A stretch of 64,000 nt of DNA, taken from Ailanthus altissimus. Lineage: Eukaryota > Streptophyta > Magnoliopsida > Sapindales > Simaroubaceae. Below, piece after piece: positions 49,202-60,341 of the stretch (the first letter of the stretch is position 1; each line of letters opens with the position of its first letter). The position numbers and the translations under genes are program-made. The notes below the pieces were generated by a model. The model did not search any database. It saw only the letters and a list, made by a program, of their open reading frames with translations, and was not told where the DNA came from. The DNA lies in contig OX327700.1 of assembly GCA_946807835.1 (NCBI GenBank), positions 28,990,001 to 29,054,000 of the forward strand. Direction: 5' to 3'.

Positions 49202-51088
49202 TTGACAGTTCATACCATAGAGGAAAACAATGATCATATCAATAATCCAGTGTTTGAGCCTATGATACTACAAAGAGCTTTGAAAGAGAATGTTATCCCA
49301 ACTACAAATGGCATTCAGTCTAGTATTCGGCGACCAAATGTCAATGCCAACAACTTTGAGATCAATCCAAATATTATTCAAATGCTGAAAAAGACTGTAC
49401 AGTTCAGCGGAGCCCCCAATGATGATCATAACATGCATATCATAAATTTCTTAGAAATTTGTGATACATTTAAGTACAATGGAGTATCCGATGATGCCAT
49501 CAGATTGAGACTATTCCCTTTCTCCTTAAGGGACAGAGCTAAGAGTTGGTTGATGTCATTGCCGTCAGGATCCATATCGACGTGGGAAGATTTAGCACAG
49601 AAGTTCTTAGCCAAGTTCTTTCCACCAGCAAAAACAACAAAGATGAGGAATGACATCACCTCATTAAGTCAGATTGATGGAGAGTCATTGTATGAGGCAT
49701 GAGAGCGCTTTAAGGACATGTTAAGGAAGTGTCCTCATCATTCGGTCCCTAAATGGCTATTAGTCCAAATATTCTACAATGGATTAATAGGCCATTTGAG
49801 GACCATTGTAGATGCTGCTGCTGGAGGAGCTTTAATGAATAAGTCTACAAATGAGGCTTATAATCTATTAGAAGAGATGGCGTCAAACAGTTATCAATAG
49901 TCAGCAGAGAGAGTTACACCTAATAGAGTTGCCGGTATATATGAAATTGATGCATTCAATGCGTTAATAGCTCAAATCAATATTCTATCTAAGAAGTTTG
50001 ATGCATTAAATGACGTCAAAATGTGACAAGTGACATGCGACTTTTGTGGTGATAACCACATGAATGGGCGGTGCATAGAAGCAGTAAATTATGTGGGCAA
50101 TTTCAATTGTCAACAACCTATCCCATAATCAAATTCCTACAATTCGAGGTGGAGAGATCATCCTAATTTCTTTTGGCATTACAACTAAGAGGAGCCATTT
50201 AGACCAATAAATCCCTCAGGATTCCCGCCACTACAAGAGAAGAAGCCGACATTGGAAGACATATTTATGCAATATATGAAGTCCAATGATGCCATCCTAT
50301 AGAATCATTCAGCATCTTTAAAGAATTTAAAGGTTCAAATTGGGCAACTTGCTGTTGTAATTAATAGGAGACCTCAAGGCACTCTACCAAGTGATACTAA
50401 GACAAATCCAAAAGAGAATGTAGAGCAATGCCAAGCCATCAACTTGAGAAATTGTGAGATCTTACAAAAAAACACATCCACACCACCACTATCAAGTATA
50501 AAGGAGAAGGAAGTGCAGAAGAATAAAGTGCAACCATATAGACCACTTATTCCTTTTCTTCAAAGGCTGTGTCAAACAAGTGTTGAAACAAAAAATCAGC
50601 AGCATACCAGTTTAGAAAATAGTGCAGAATCTCAGAAAAATGCAGAATTCTCAATAATGGAACGTGCAGAAACTGGTATTAAAGTACAACAACATTCTAA
50701 GGTGCAGAAAAGTGACAATACAGTAGAAAATACCAGTAACAAAGAGCAGGATCAGCTTATGCGTACTATGTTACTTGACTGTTGTAGCATTAATGCAGTA
50801 CCATTAAACACCAAAGAGTTCAAAAACATGGAGATGTTGAATCCTCACATAAAAAAGAAGGTGTCAAGGCATAGAGAGAGAAGAAAGAAGAAGAAGAAAT
50901 ACGATGATAGGATCAAAGAGAAGGGCACAAAAGAGACACTTCACCGGTCTATGATTCAAGTTTTTCCAGAGAAAGAGGAACAAGTTGCTGGCCAAGATCT
51001 AATAAAGAAGATGTGGAAGCTGAAAGAAAGAAAGCCTAATAAGCTCACATATAAAGATGCTTCCACCATTGACTTTGATCCTCCATAA
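49202..51088 (+). pseudogene. Athila/Tat-type Gag, interrupted by stops
   Basis: The retrotransposon Gag core is clear at 49380-49900 (VQFSGAPNDDHNMHI, DAIRLRLFPFSLRDRAKSWL, TWEDLAQKFLAKFFPPAK, ERFKDMLRKCPHH, IVDAAAGGALMNKS). A C-x2-C-x3-H-x4-C knuckle (CDFCGDNHMNGRC) follows at 50037. Stops at about 49700, 49898, 50023, 50126, 50187 and 50300 interrupt the frame; several look like TGG to TGA/TAG and CAG/CAA to TAG/TAA changes. The part 50444-51088 is an open, basic segment with PYRPLIPFLQRL, which in autonomous relatives lies just before protease. It ends in DFDPP with no pol following. Confidence 0.9.
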
Positions 51089-52748
51089 GAGTAGAAAGAG
51101 TCCCGTCAAGCCGACGACGTTAAATCAAGTGCTTATTGGGAGGCAACCCAAGTAAAATTTTATTTTTATTAGCTTATTTTCAGTTTTAGTTATGTTAGTC
51201 TATTTTGTTTGTAGGAATAAATCAGCAATTCAAGCATTCAATGAAGCAGCATAAGCAATTTCAAGCGTTAGAAGCAAAGAGAACCACATTCACATTCAAC
51301 AGAACACAACGCTGCACTGCTTCAACTTCAGTTACCAAGGAGTTTCTCTTACTTTTAAATTTATTTTTAGACATTGAGGACAATATCTAATTTAAGTTTG
51401 GGGGTGGGAAACACACTTTCTTATATTTATTTTGCTGCTTATATTGGTTGGTTGTCTTGTGAAGTAAATTATTTTTAGGTTGTTAAGTTTTAGTTGCGAT
51501 GATGATCATTAGTCCATGATAAAAAATAAAATATTGGCTGAATTTATTTTCACAAGCCTTTAAGAAATAATAGATACTTGAGATAACTCTTATATCATGA
51601 TTCTTGGATTGAATTCAAGCTTATTTTTTATCATTTATTCTTGAGCACATTAAGATAAGCATGTATTAGTTAAATTTTTTGTATAAACTTATTCATGCTT
51701 AAGTAGTACACCACAGTCTCGAAGACCAATACTCTAGAACTTGCTGGATTACTACTTGAGGCAAAATCCTAGAATTCATATGCTTAGGGAAATGACATTA
51801 GGCCATCTTTGAACTGTTTGAGCCTTTTCGAGCCTACCTTATATGTATATTTATCCCTAGTCACCCCATTTGAGCCTAATTAACCATTTTTTCTATTTAA
51901 CCACATTACAAGCCTAAAGACTTTGAGTTTACTTACCCTAAAATCTACCGGTAGTACCATAAAGTTTGAGTTTACTTAGAAATATTCTTAAAACAAAGAA
52001 GGTTGTGGATGTATGAAAGAAGGGTACTACAATGAAAAGCAATAAGTCTTGAAGGTGCATATCAATCTAAGTTTGGGGGTACAAAAAAAATGTTTAAATG
52101 CATAATACCCCCAGCTTAAGAAAAAGAAGAAATTCTTTGTAAAATGGATTAAAAGAAAAATGGGAATAGCATAAGTTTGGGGAAGGAGATGAAGAATTAA
52201 GGAAGAGAATGAATCAAGAGGTTTTTGAGTAAAGTCTAAGTGTTAATAGTGTGATTTGCGCTTTATATATATCTTTATAACCCACCTTTACCTTAGCAAA
52301 ACATTACAAGCTAAATAAAGTCCTAAATAGATCCCTAAACATGTGTAATTCTACATTAGTGGAGAGTAGTATGAAAAGCAAGCTTATAGTAGTGTTGTAA
52401 TTAAATATGTCGAGACATCATATTTATGTACTTTCTTAAGTATTGAGTAAACCTATGTTCTATTTAGCTAATTACTTGATTATTACACACACGCACAAGT
52501 GATCATTTATAAAGGAGAATGAAGTACTTGATCAATGGTATGAGGATTGTTGAAAGTTTTTATTGATTTCTGAAGAGCCTTGTGCTATTTTTAACAGCCT
52601 TAATTTGAGACTATGATGATGATTGTTTAATCAACTAAAACTTCTATTTAGTTTTTAATTTTTATTTTTGAGTCAAGAATAAGTTGTGAAATTTTTTCTT
52701 TGTTTTGTTTTACTGGAGGACGAGTAAAGTCTTAAGTTTAGGGGTATT
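51089..52748 (+). other. Non-coding 3' internal region of the Gag-only element, with purine tract
   Basis: Carries the stretch GACGTTAAATCAAGTGC...TTATTGGGAGGCAACCCAAG near 51117-51160, and AAGTTTGGGGGTGGG near 51393 and AAGTTTGGGGGTAC near 52071, which recur in Athila/Tat elements. The last purine tract (AAGTTTAGGGGTATT, 52733-52748) primes the right LTR. No frame with a known domain. Confidence 0.75.
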
Positions 52749-54104
52749 TGATAAGGGCATAAAAGCACTAGTATGATTTCTACCCAACTTTTATATTTTG
52801 CTCCAAATCATAAATATTTGAATATTTAATTGTATTTTTTTAATCATAAATAGATGTATGATGAAAAATGTGACGCATAGGAACAAACGGGAGGCGAATC
52901 GGACATCAAACGAAGAAGTTACGCTCAAAATACGAAAGGCGCGCAGCAGGTGGCTAGGTGCCGCGACGCCCAACGCTGAGCGCCGCAGCGGCCAGAACAG
53001 CAAGTGAGCGCCGTGGCGCGCAACACCCAGCGCCGCGGCGCTCGTGACGAGGAACAGTGTCGGGGAACAGTAACTCGTGAACAGTATTTTGCTACAGTAA
53101 CTCAAAAGACAAAAACCTATAAATAGAGAGCCAAAAATCCTAAAAGAAAAGAGGAAAAAAGAGAGAAAAGAGGCAAAAAAAACTTTGAGAGAGAATTCAC
53201 AATACAAATCAAAGATCAAAGCCAAAGATTGAATAACACTGATCAAGATTCAAGCTTCAAGCCAAGATTGAGGAAGAAGCACATCAAAGAGTCACTTTGA
53301 TTAGTTTTTGTTCTCTTTCTTTATCATTATCTTTTTGTTCTTGTTGATCTTCATGGATTGGTTTGATACTTTTGATTTTGTGATGGGCTAAATTGTTATT
53401 CTAGGGTTAGACTATGTAAACCTAGTATGTAGTTGAATTTTATTGATTCTTAGTTTATGAGCTTGATAAGTTCAATTGATTCATTCTATCTTGTGTTTAA
53501 TGCTTTCATTATATCTGATCAATATTTTGAATGATTGAGGAACCATGATGAACTCGACAGATGAATTCATGTGTTTTGCCTAGGATAGTTTGATGCATGA
53601 TCATAGGGTAACAACTATGAGTTCCATCTAGGATAGACATATACCTAGATGGCATGTATGGTATAATTTAGACTTGATCTTAATGAATTATATTCTGATT
53701 TGATTACTATAGACATATAGGTGATTGTTAGAATGCGTAATATAGTCACTTGACCATCAACAGAGGCTTGTGGTGGGATTAGTGTCTAAACCAATCAATT
53801 GGTATTAAGGGATTAACTAAGTGGTTAATGAATCCAATGAAATACTAGGGGACGAGTCAAAACCCTAGATTATCTTTATTTGTGAATTCTACTCTTTGTT
53901 TTTGTTTAGTTAATTGAGAAAACTAGATTTGTTACATAAATTCTAGATTTTGGTTTTCTGAATAAAAGTTAAGTAATAATTGTAGTACTTGATTTATAGA
54001 ATTAGATTGCATAGTCCATGTGGGATCGATATCTGAACTTAAAATCTTATATTACTTGATACGATAACGTGCACTTGCGCTTAGCTACTATAGCACACCA
54101 ACCA
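52749..54104 (+). repeat. Right LTR of the Gag-only element
   Basis: 1356 bp, TG...CA ends, followed by the CGTAT target copy. Retains the TATA-like CCTATAAATAGAG near 53115 that the left LTR has lost. Confidence 0.92.
52938..53047 (+). repeat. GC-rich AGCGCC/GGCGCT cassette (Gag-only element, right LTR)
   Basis: Same modules as the left LTR with point differences (for example GAGCGCCGTGGCGCGC where the left LTR has GAGCGCCGCAATGCTC). Confidence 0.85.
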
Positions 54105-55375
54105 CGTATAGAGGAGCTCCATATGACAAATTATGTGTGGACCTAGAGAGTCTCACAATATGAAGTATACTCATTAAACACTAAGGTAGCGGATTGAATT
54201 GAATAATTCAATCCAATATATTTTAGCAAAATAGAATAATTATTTCGGGATCCCTCAGAATGTACATTTGTCAAGACTTAATTGTTAAGTACATTATTGA
54301 ATTAATTAACAAGAGTTGTTAATTAATATGATGATTGACAAGTGGCAGAATTTGGTCCATGATTTGATTTTACCTTAATTTTACCATTTAACCTTAATAG
54401 TAAAAACTAATAAGGTATAAAGTAATTATTCAAAATTATTTTGAATAATTAAATTAGATATTATTATTATATTATTGGATAATATGATAATAAATATTAA
54501 TCATGGCCATTGTATTTTAATATAATGGGGGGCCTAAATGTTGGCCATTTAATTACCTAATATGATTAAAATAATTATATTTGTTAGGTAATGATTTAAT
54601 TAGGTGGCCATTATTCTAGTGCTTAATAAATTAATTTAAAGTGAAAGACCAACAACTAAATTGGTGGAACACTTGTTTTTATTTTATAAACAGGTGTTGA
54701 ATAACAAAACAAAAGATTAAGCTAACAATTGAAATGAATTTGTTCAATTGGAGAAGAATTCGGCCAAGTGAATTGAGAGGTAAGAGAAAATTTATTTTTG
54801 TTCTTTCAAGTGCTGAATAACCTTTGTTCTTCTTCTCTTCTCAATTATGGCTAAAAATGAATGAAAAAAAATGGAGAAAATATAATTATTTTAGATAAGA
54901 GTTGTTCAAAATAATTATCCTATGAAAATTGTTTCTACGAATTGATACAAGAGTTGTATGTAAAATATATATCATCTCCATTTAAGAAACAAAAATTGTA
55001 TTCAAAGAGTTTGAATACATGTTGCTGAAAATTATAAAATCTAAGATACCATTCTAACTCCATTATCCCACCAAATCGTTATGGACTAGAATTGTTCAAT
55101 AATTCACTTCAAAGGGAGCTCTTTAATTAGATTGTCAGATGACTTGAAGATTTTGTAAAGCTACCTTCATTAGGTAAGTGTTCTTTACAGTTTAATTTTA
55201 TGTATACAATTTTTCATCATATATATTTTGATGTATAATAGTTATACTTGAGCATATATGTGATATATGTAGTTAAATTTGTTAAATTGGGTGTATTTGT
55301 TAACATGTTTTCGCTGCGTGCAGTAATTTTTGAAATTATGTATACATTCGTATGTCACACACTCAATTTCAAACA
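54105..55375 (+). repeat. 5' LTR of the plus-strand Copia element, second part
   Basis: Resumes at the CGTAT target copy and aligns with 59133-60341 and 62939-62993 of the 3' LTR. Ends TTTCAAACA just before the primer site. Confidence 0.85.
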
Positions 55376-55377
55376 AA

Positions 55378-55389
55378 TGGTATCAGAAC
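55378..55389 (+). other. Primer binding site (tRNA-iMet type)
   Basis: TGGTATCAGAAC, two bases after the LTR end; one base different from the usual Copia site. Confidence 0.8.
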
Positions 55390-55671
55390 ATGCTAAATTT
55401 AGTATGTGATAATTCTTATTGTTCAATATATTTACATGGTGATGTTGTATATTTGAATAACTTGATAATGTTTAAATTTCAACATGGTGATGGTTGATGT
55501 TTAAGCATGATGATGAACATATTGTGATATTCTTGAACATGTTAGTATTTAAAAGTGAAGCGTGATGATGTTTGGATATGATACCCAAGATAAATTGTTT
55601 TTTTATGATGTTCTGGTGCTCAAAAAGTGTATTTCAAGTTGTTGGAATGGGTATACCGAAAGTAGGGAGCA

Positions 55672-55960
55672 CCGGAGCACCGCGGCCATAAGTGCTCAGT
55701 GCCGAGGCGCTGGAAATTTTTGTTCCAGCGCCCCAGCGCTATGTAGCTGGCACCGTGGTGCCAGGGCTTCCAGGCTCTGGTGCTGCAGCGCCAGGTGCTG
55801 GGCGCTCCAACGCTAGGTTATGGGCGTTTAAAGCACCGATTCTAGAATTCGCTCCCCAGGGCCAGAAACTGAGCGCTGAGGGGTCTTCAGGCCCTGATGC
55901 TATCGCGGCAGGCACAGGATACTGCAGCGCTAGAGGTGTGACCTCTAGCGCCACAGTATT
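55672..55960 (+). repeat. GC-rich AGCGCC/GGCGCT cassette (Copia leader)
   Basis: About 290 bp, GC-rich, with repeated modules (CCAGCGCCCCAGCGCTATG, GGCACCGTGGTGCCAGG, GCTGCAGCGCCAGGTGC, CTGCAGCGCTAGAGG and CTCTAGCGCCACAG). The last two form an inverted pair. Open frames here are a by-product of GC richness. Confidence 0.85.
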
Positions 55961-56407
55961 TGCCACTGGAAGAAAAAAATACAAATTTATTTTTTGGAGC
56001 ATTATATGGTATAACACTATAACCTTTAGTTTATAACGCTGATCATTCCAAGCATGATACTTTTATTTGTAATTTTTACAAATAAAGTATATTTAATACA
56101 ATTATAATTGTTATATTATTGTATTAAATTATAAATCATTTGTTTACGTTGTTAACACAATGAAAATCCTATTGGTGAAGGTTAATTGTGCGTACATAAA
56201 TAAATATTCTAATTATGAATTAAATTCATATGAGATGCGAATTTTTTTTATTATTATTATTATTTATTTAATAATATATTTATTAAATAATAATTAAAAT
56301 TTTAAATCTCTCTTAATCAGATTGAATAGTATGATATTATAAGATAATATTATATGATGATCCGCCTTGTCAATATGATATTAGACGGGTCATTTTGGTC
56401 ACTCCTA

Positions 56408-56697
56408 AGATCGCTACAGTGTGAGGGATTGGTCGGGGTGATTCTGCCTATGCCGGTTAAATATGAGATGAGGTAAATATATGCGAAAGTACTATCCTAG
56501 ATCGCTACAGTGTGCGGGTAGTATCGGTAGAATATATTTGATGATTGACAAGTTGATCTAAAATACAGTCATTCTAGATCGTTATAATGTGCGGATAATA
56601 TGTATTTAGGATCAGTAGTAAGAGTTGTATGAGATACAAATGACAAGAGTTATTTACATTTTGAGTTTACAAAGGCCTAGATCGTTACAGTGTGCGG
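56408..56697 (+). repeat. Four spaced copies of a 20-bp motif in the Copia leader
   Basis: AGATCGCTACAGTGTGAGGG at 56408, AGATCGCTACAGTGTGCGGG at 56499, AGATCGTTATAATGTGCGG at 56576 and AGATCGTTACAGTGTGCGG at 56679. Spacing 91, 77 and 103 bases. Confidence 0.9.
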
Positions 56698-58066
56698 CTG
56701 GAGTAAAATACCAATAGGGTCCACTTTCCGTTGTACAGTTTAAAAGATTAAACTGTCGTTTTTTCTTTTGAGAGATTTAGGGAATTATGTAAAGCAGTGG
56801 GAGGGCGTCTTTAGATTAAAAATATGTATAAAAGTTATATCAATGATCTAAAGCGTTATTTATTAATGATTAGAAATATTCCGCTATACATCTCCAATTT
56901 ATCTTATAGTGATAAGATAAATCACTTATAGAGATAAAATGACTATGAGCAACCCGTTTGTATACTTGATTAAGCACATAATCCATAAGGTACCAATAAA
57001 TATTAAGACTTGCTTATAAATTTAAGAATTATTCTTGATTAATAAAAATACTCAGATATATAATAGATCAATAGATAATATATGAGGTGTTTCTAATAAT
57101 GTCTTTTGTAAAGAGGTAGTAGATTATCAGAAAAATTATTAAGAATAATTTGAAAGTTAAATTATATATCTTGACCTATCTAATGATCTTCAGTAGGAGC
57201 ATATGTACATGAGATGTACAAGTAGTGTAATGCTTCATTTGAAATTTATTTTATACATCTAAAATATATATAAAGAATAATTCACAATGAAAAGTGTTTC
57301 CATTATTAAATAAGGTTTAAAATAGTAAGAGTTACTATTCAAATAAACTCTACTAAGAAAAGATAAACCTTTTAAATATCTGTTTATCGATAGTTGACAT
57401 TTTATATACATGTGATATGAATAAGTGTAAGGATATGAGATATCGTCTATCCTTCTTACATTTACAAGATGTTGCATAATTTAAGCAATACTAAAAAATA
57501 ATGAAATGAGAAGTACAGTTGCACGTAGAAAATGAAGATTACCTAGACATGGTAGCTATTATGACTTTTAAGTCACTTCTCCATCATAATAAAAAGTTTC
57601 TTACAAATGAGAGGATAAGTAGAATCAGACTTCTAGTCTAATTAGGATGATAGATAATCTACATCTAATTATGTGTTCTTCTCAACGGTAACACATCTTG
57701 TAGAATAAGTGAAATTCAAATGTCTATATTTGGTTTTACCATAAAGATAGAATTTGTTGTAGCTTGAAAAGCTTGTAAAGAAATTTTTGTGGATATTCAA
57801 GTTAGTTGTAGAGCTCAGAATAAGTTTTAAGCTCAATGAATCCTATCACACTAAAAATGCAATGTTAATGGGGTAACTGCTCAAGCTGAGATACCATGTA
57901 ATTAAAAATATCTTGGCTTATGGAGATGTAAGAGAATTTAGGAAACATTACGACAAATTATAGCGAACCCACTTTTTAAGGCCTTAACTCTAAAAGTGTT
58001 TTAGAAACACTTAGAGTCAATGGATATTAAATACCATCTTGAATGGTGCTAGAGCAAGTGAGAGTT

Positions 58067-60341
58067 TGTTGAGATTTGTGCTTACGTGCCATCCTATTAT
58101 ATATAAATATTCAATGATAGTATTTATACAATTATCATTTCTAATAAAATCGTTAATATTATTTATAATAAATGGTAAGATGCTTGTAACGTTTCAGACA
58201 TTATATGATCTGAAGAAGTTGAGATATAGTTTAAAGGAGTTTAGATCAGTGCTAAGAATTAGCACATTAATAGAAGTAAAAAAATCTAAATAGTTAGAGC
58301 CTTATCTGAAATGGGACAAAGACCTGAGAATATATTTATAATACATACCTGCAAAGAGTTGTAGATAGTGCTAAAAAATGTCATTATGTAAATATATTCT
58401 CAAACATGATGTTCCTGATCTAATTTCATCGATGTGGGTCTATCGTTGAAATACATTAATATAGATTAGTGTATATCTATATCTAAATGGTCCAGATGGT
58501 TAGTCTTAGCAAACTATGAGCTTAGTGAAAGCTTATATAGACATACAGGTATTCAGTAAGGACTGGATATTGAATAGACTCACAAAGATCTCTAATAGAT
58601 ATCTCATAAAGCCGTCAATAGAAGGTCTTCCGAGTTGAGTAGTATTTGTGGTCCTTTGACCTGAGCGCCACGGTGGGCTTGTGAGTGATTCACCATACTT
58701 TGATTCCACACATGTCAGAGACCTTTCATGGTTTAACTGCTATGTGTCGCTAGGTATGGTCCGATTCTCATAGAGTCCGGTGTGCGTAGATATGGAATTC
58801 ATTAGCACAAATGAGTGGGTTGTATATCATAATGCTCCGATATTGTATTTCAGAAAGTCTTGTGGCCATAAGCATAAATTTCAAAAAATATATTCCAAAG
58901 GAATATACCATATAATAAAAATGTTTGTGGATATTGTTTAAGAAAATATAAATCTAGAGACAAGTTGATGGTTTAGCAAATAGAGATTTAACGGTGGTGA
59001 TCTGTATCTCTGCCTTTTCAAGATATAAATGATGGAGGGATTATACAATTATGCAATAACCTCAACTTGCATGGTCTAACGGGCTGATTTGTAATATCCG
59101 TAACATGTGTATAGGACATCGTTCACGAACGTATGGAGAAGCTCCATATGACAAATTATGTGTGGACCTAGAAAGTCTCACAATATGAAGTGTACTCGTT
59201 GAGCACTAAGGTATCGGACTGGATTGAATAATTCAATCCAATAAATTCCAGCAAAATAGAATAATTATTTCAGGATCCCTCGGGATGTGTATTTGTCAAG
59301 ACTTAATTGTTAAGTATATCATTGAATTAATTAACAAGAGTAATTAATAGGATGATTGACAAGTGACAGAATTTGGTCTATGATTTGATTTTACCTTAGT
59401 TTTACCATTTAACCTTAATAGTAAAAACTAGTAAGGTAAAAAATAATTATTCAAAATTGTTTTAAATAATTAAATTAGATATTATTATTATATTATTAGA
59501 TAATATGATAATATATATTAATCATGGTCATTGTATTATAATATAATGAGGGGCCTAAATGTTGGCTATTTAATTACCTAATATGATTAAAATAATTATA
59601 TTTATTAGGTAATAATTTAATTAGGTGACCATTATTCTAGTGCTTAATAAATTAATTCAAAGTGGGAGACCAACAACTAAATTGGTGGAACACTTATTTT
59701 TATTTTATAAACAGGTGTTGAATAACAAAACAAAAGATTAAGCTAACAATTGAAATGAATTTGTTCAATTGGAGAAGAATTCGGCCAAGTGAATTGAGAG
59801 GTAAGAGAAAATTTATTTTTGTTCTTTCAAGTGCTGAATAACCTTTGTTCTTCTTCTCTTCTCAATTATGGCTAAAAATGAATGAAAAAAAATGGAGAAA
59901 ATATAATTATTTTAGACAAGAGTTGTTCAAAATAATTATCCTATGAAAATTATTTCTACGAATTGATACAAGAGTTGTATATAAAATATTTATCATCTCC
60001 ATTTAAGAAACAAAAATTGTATTCAAAGAATTTGAATACATGTTGCTGGAAATTATAAAATCTAAGATACCATTCTAACTCCATTATCCCACCAAATCGT
60101 TATGGACTAAAATTGTTCAACAATTCACTTTAAGGTGAGCTCTTTAATTAGATTGTTGAATGACTTGAAGATTTTGTAAAGCTACCTTCATTAGGTAAGT
60201 ATTCTTTATATTTTAATTTTATGTATACAATTGTTCATCATATATATTTTGTTGTATAATAGTTATACTTGAGTATATATGTGATATATATAGTTAAATT
60301 TGTTAAATTGGGTGTATTTGTTAACATGTTTCCGCTGCGTG
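58067..60341 (+). repeat. 3' LTR of the plus-strand Copia element, main part
   Basis: Starts TGTTGAGATTTGTGCTTACG after the purine tract; aligned with the 5' LTR parts and with the solo LTR at 39846. Cut at 60341 by an insertion; its last 55 bases are at 62939-62993. Confidence 0.85.

Larger units (their letters stand above)
47730..54104 (+). mobile_element. Gypsy Athila/Tat-like element with Gag only, target duplication CGTAT
   Basis: LTRs 47730-49063 and 52749-54104 start TGATAAGGGCATAAAAGC and end GCACACCAACCA. CGTAT stands before (47725-47729) and after (54105-54109), and the uninterrupted 3' LTR of the host element has the empty site at about 59130 (CGAACGTATGG). The internal 3.7 kb has a tRNA-Asp-like primer site, a Gag of the Athila/Tat type and a non-coding tail; no protease, RT, RNase H or integrase is detectable. 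This fits a TR-GAG-type non-autonomous element. Confidence 0.93.
55390..58066 (+). other. Internal region of the plus-strand Copia element, no intact pol
   Basis: Leader with GC-rich cassette (55672-55960), four copies of a 20-bp motif (56408-56697) and AT-rich sequence. Near 57840-58050 there are traces of the end of Copia RNase H (ATGCTAGAGCAAG-type end, then the purine tract AGAGCAAGTGAGAG). Most of gag and pol is missing, so this copy depended on others for movement. Confidence 0.65.

Noticed and set aside
55562..56036. Overlapping open frames on both strands in the Copia leader
   Set aside because: They follow from GC-rich repeats that reduce stop codons; residue content is Ala/Gly/Pro low complexity with no domain.
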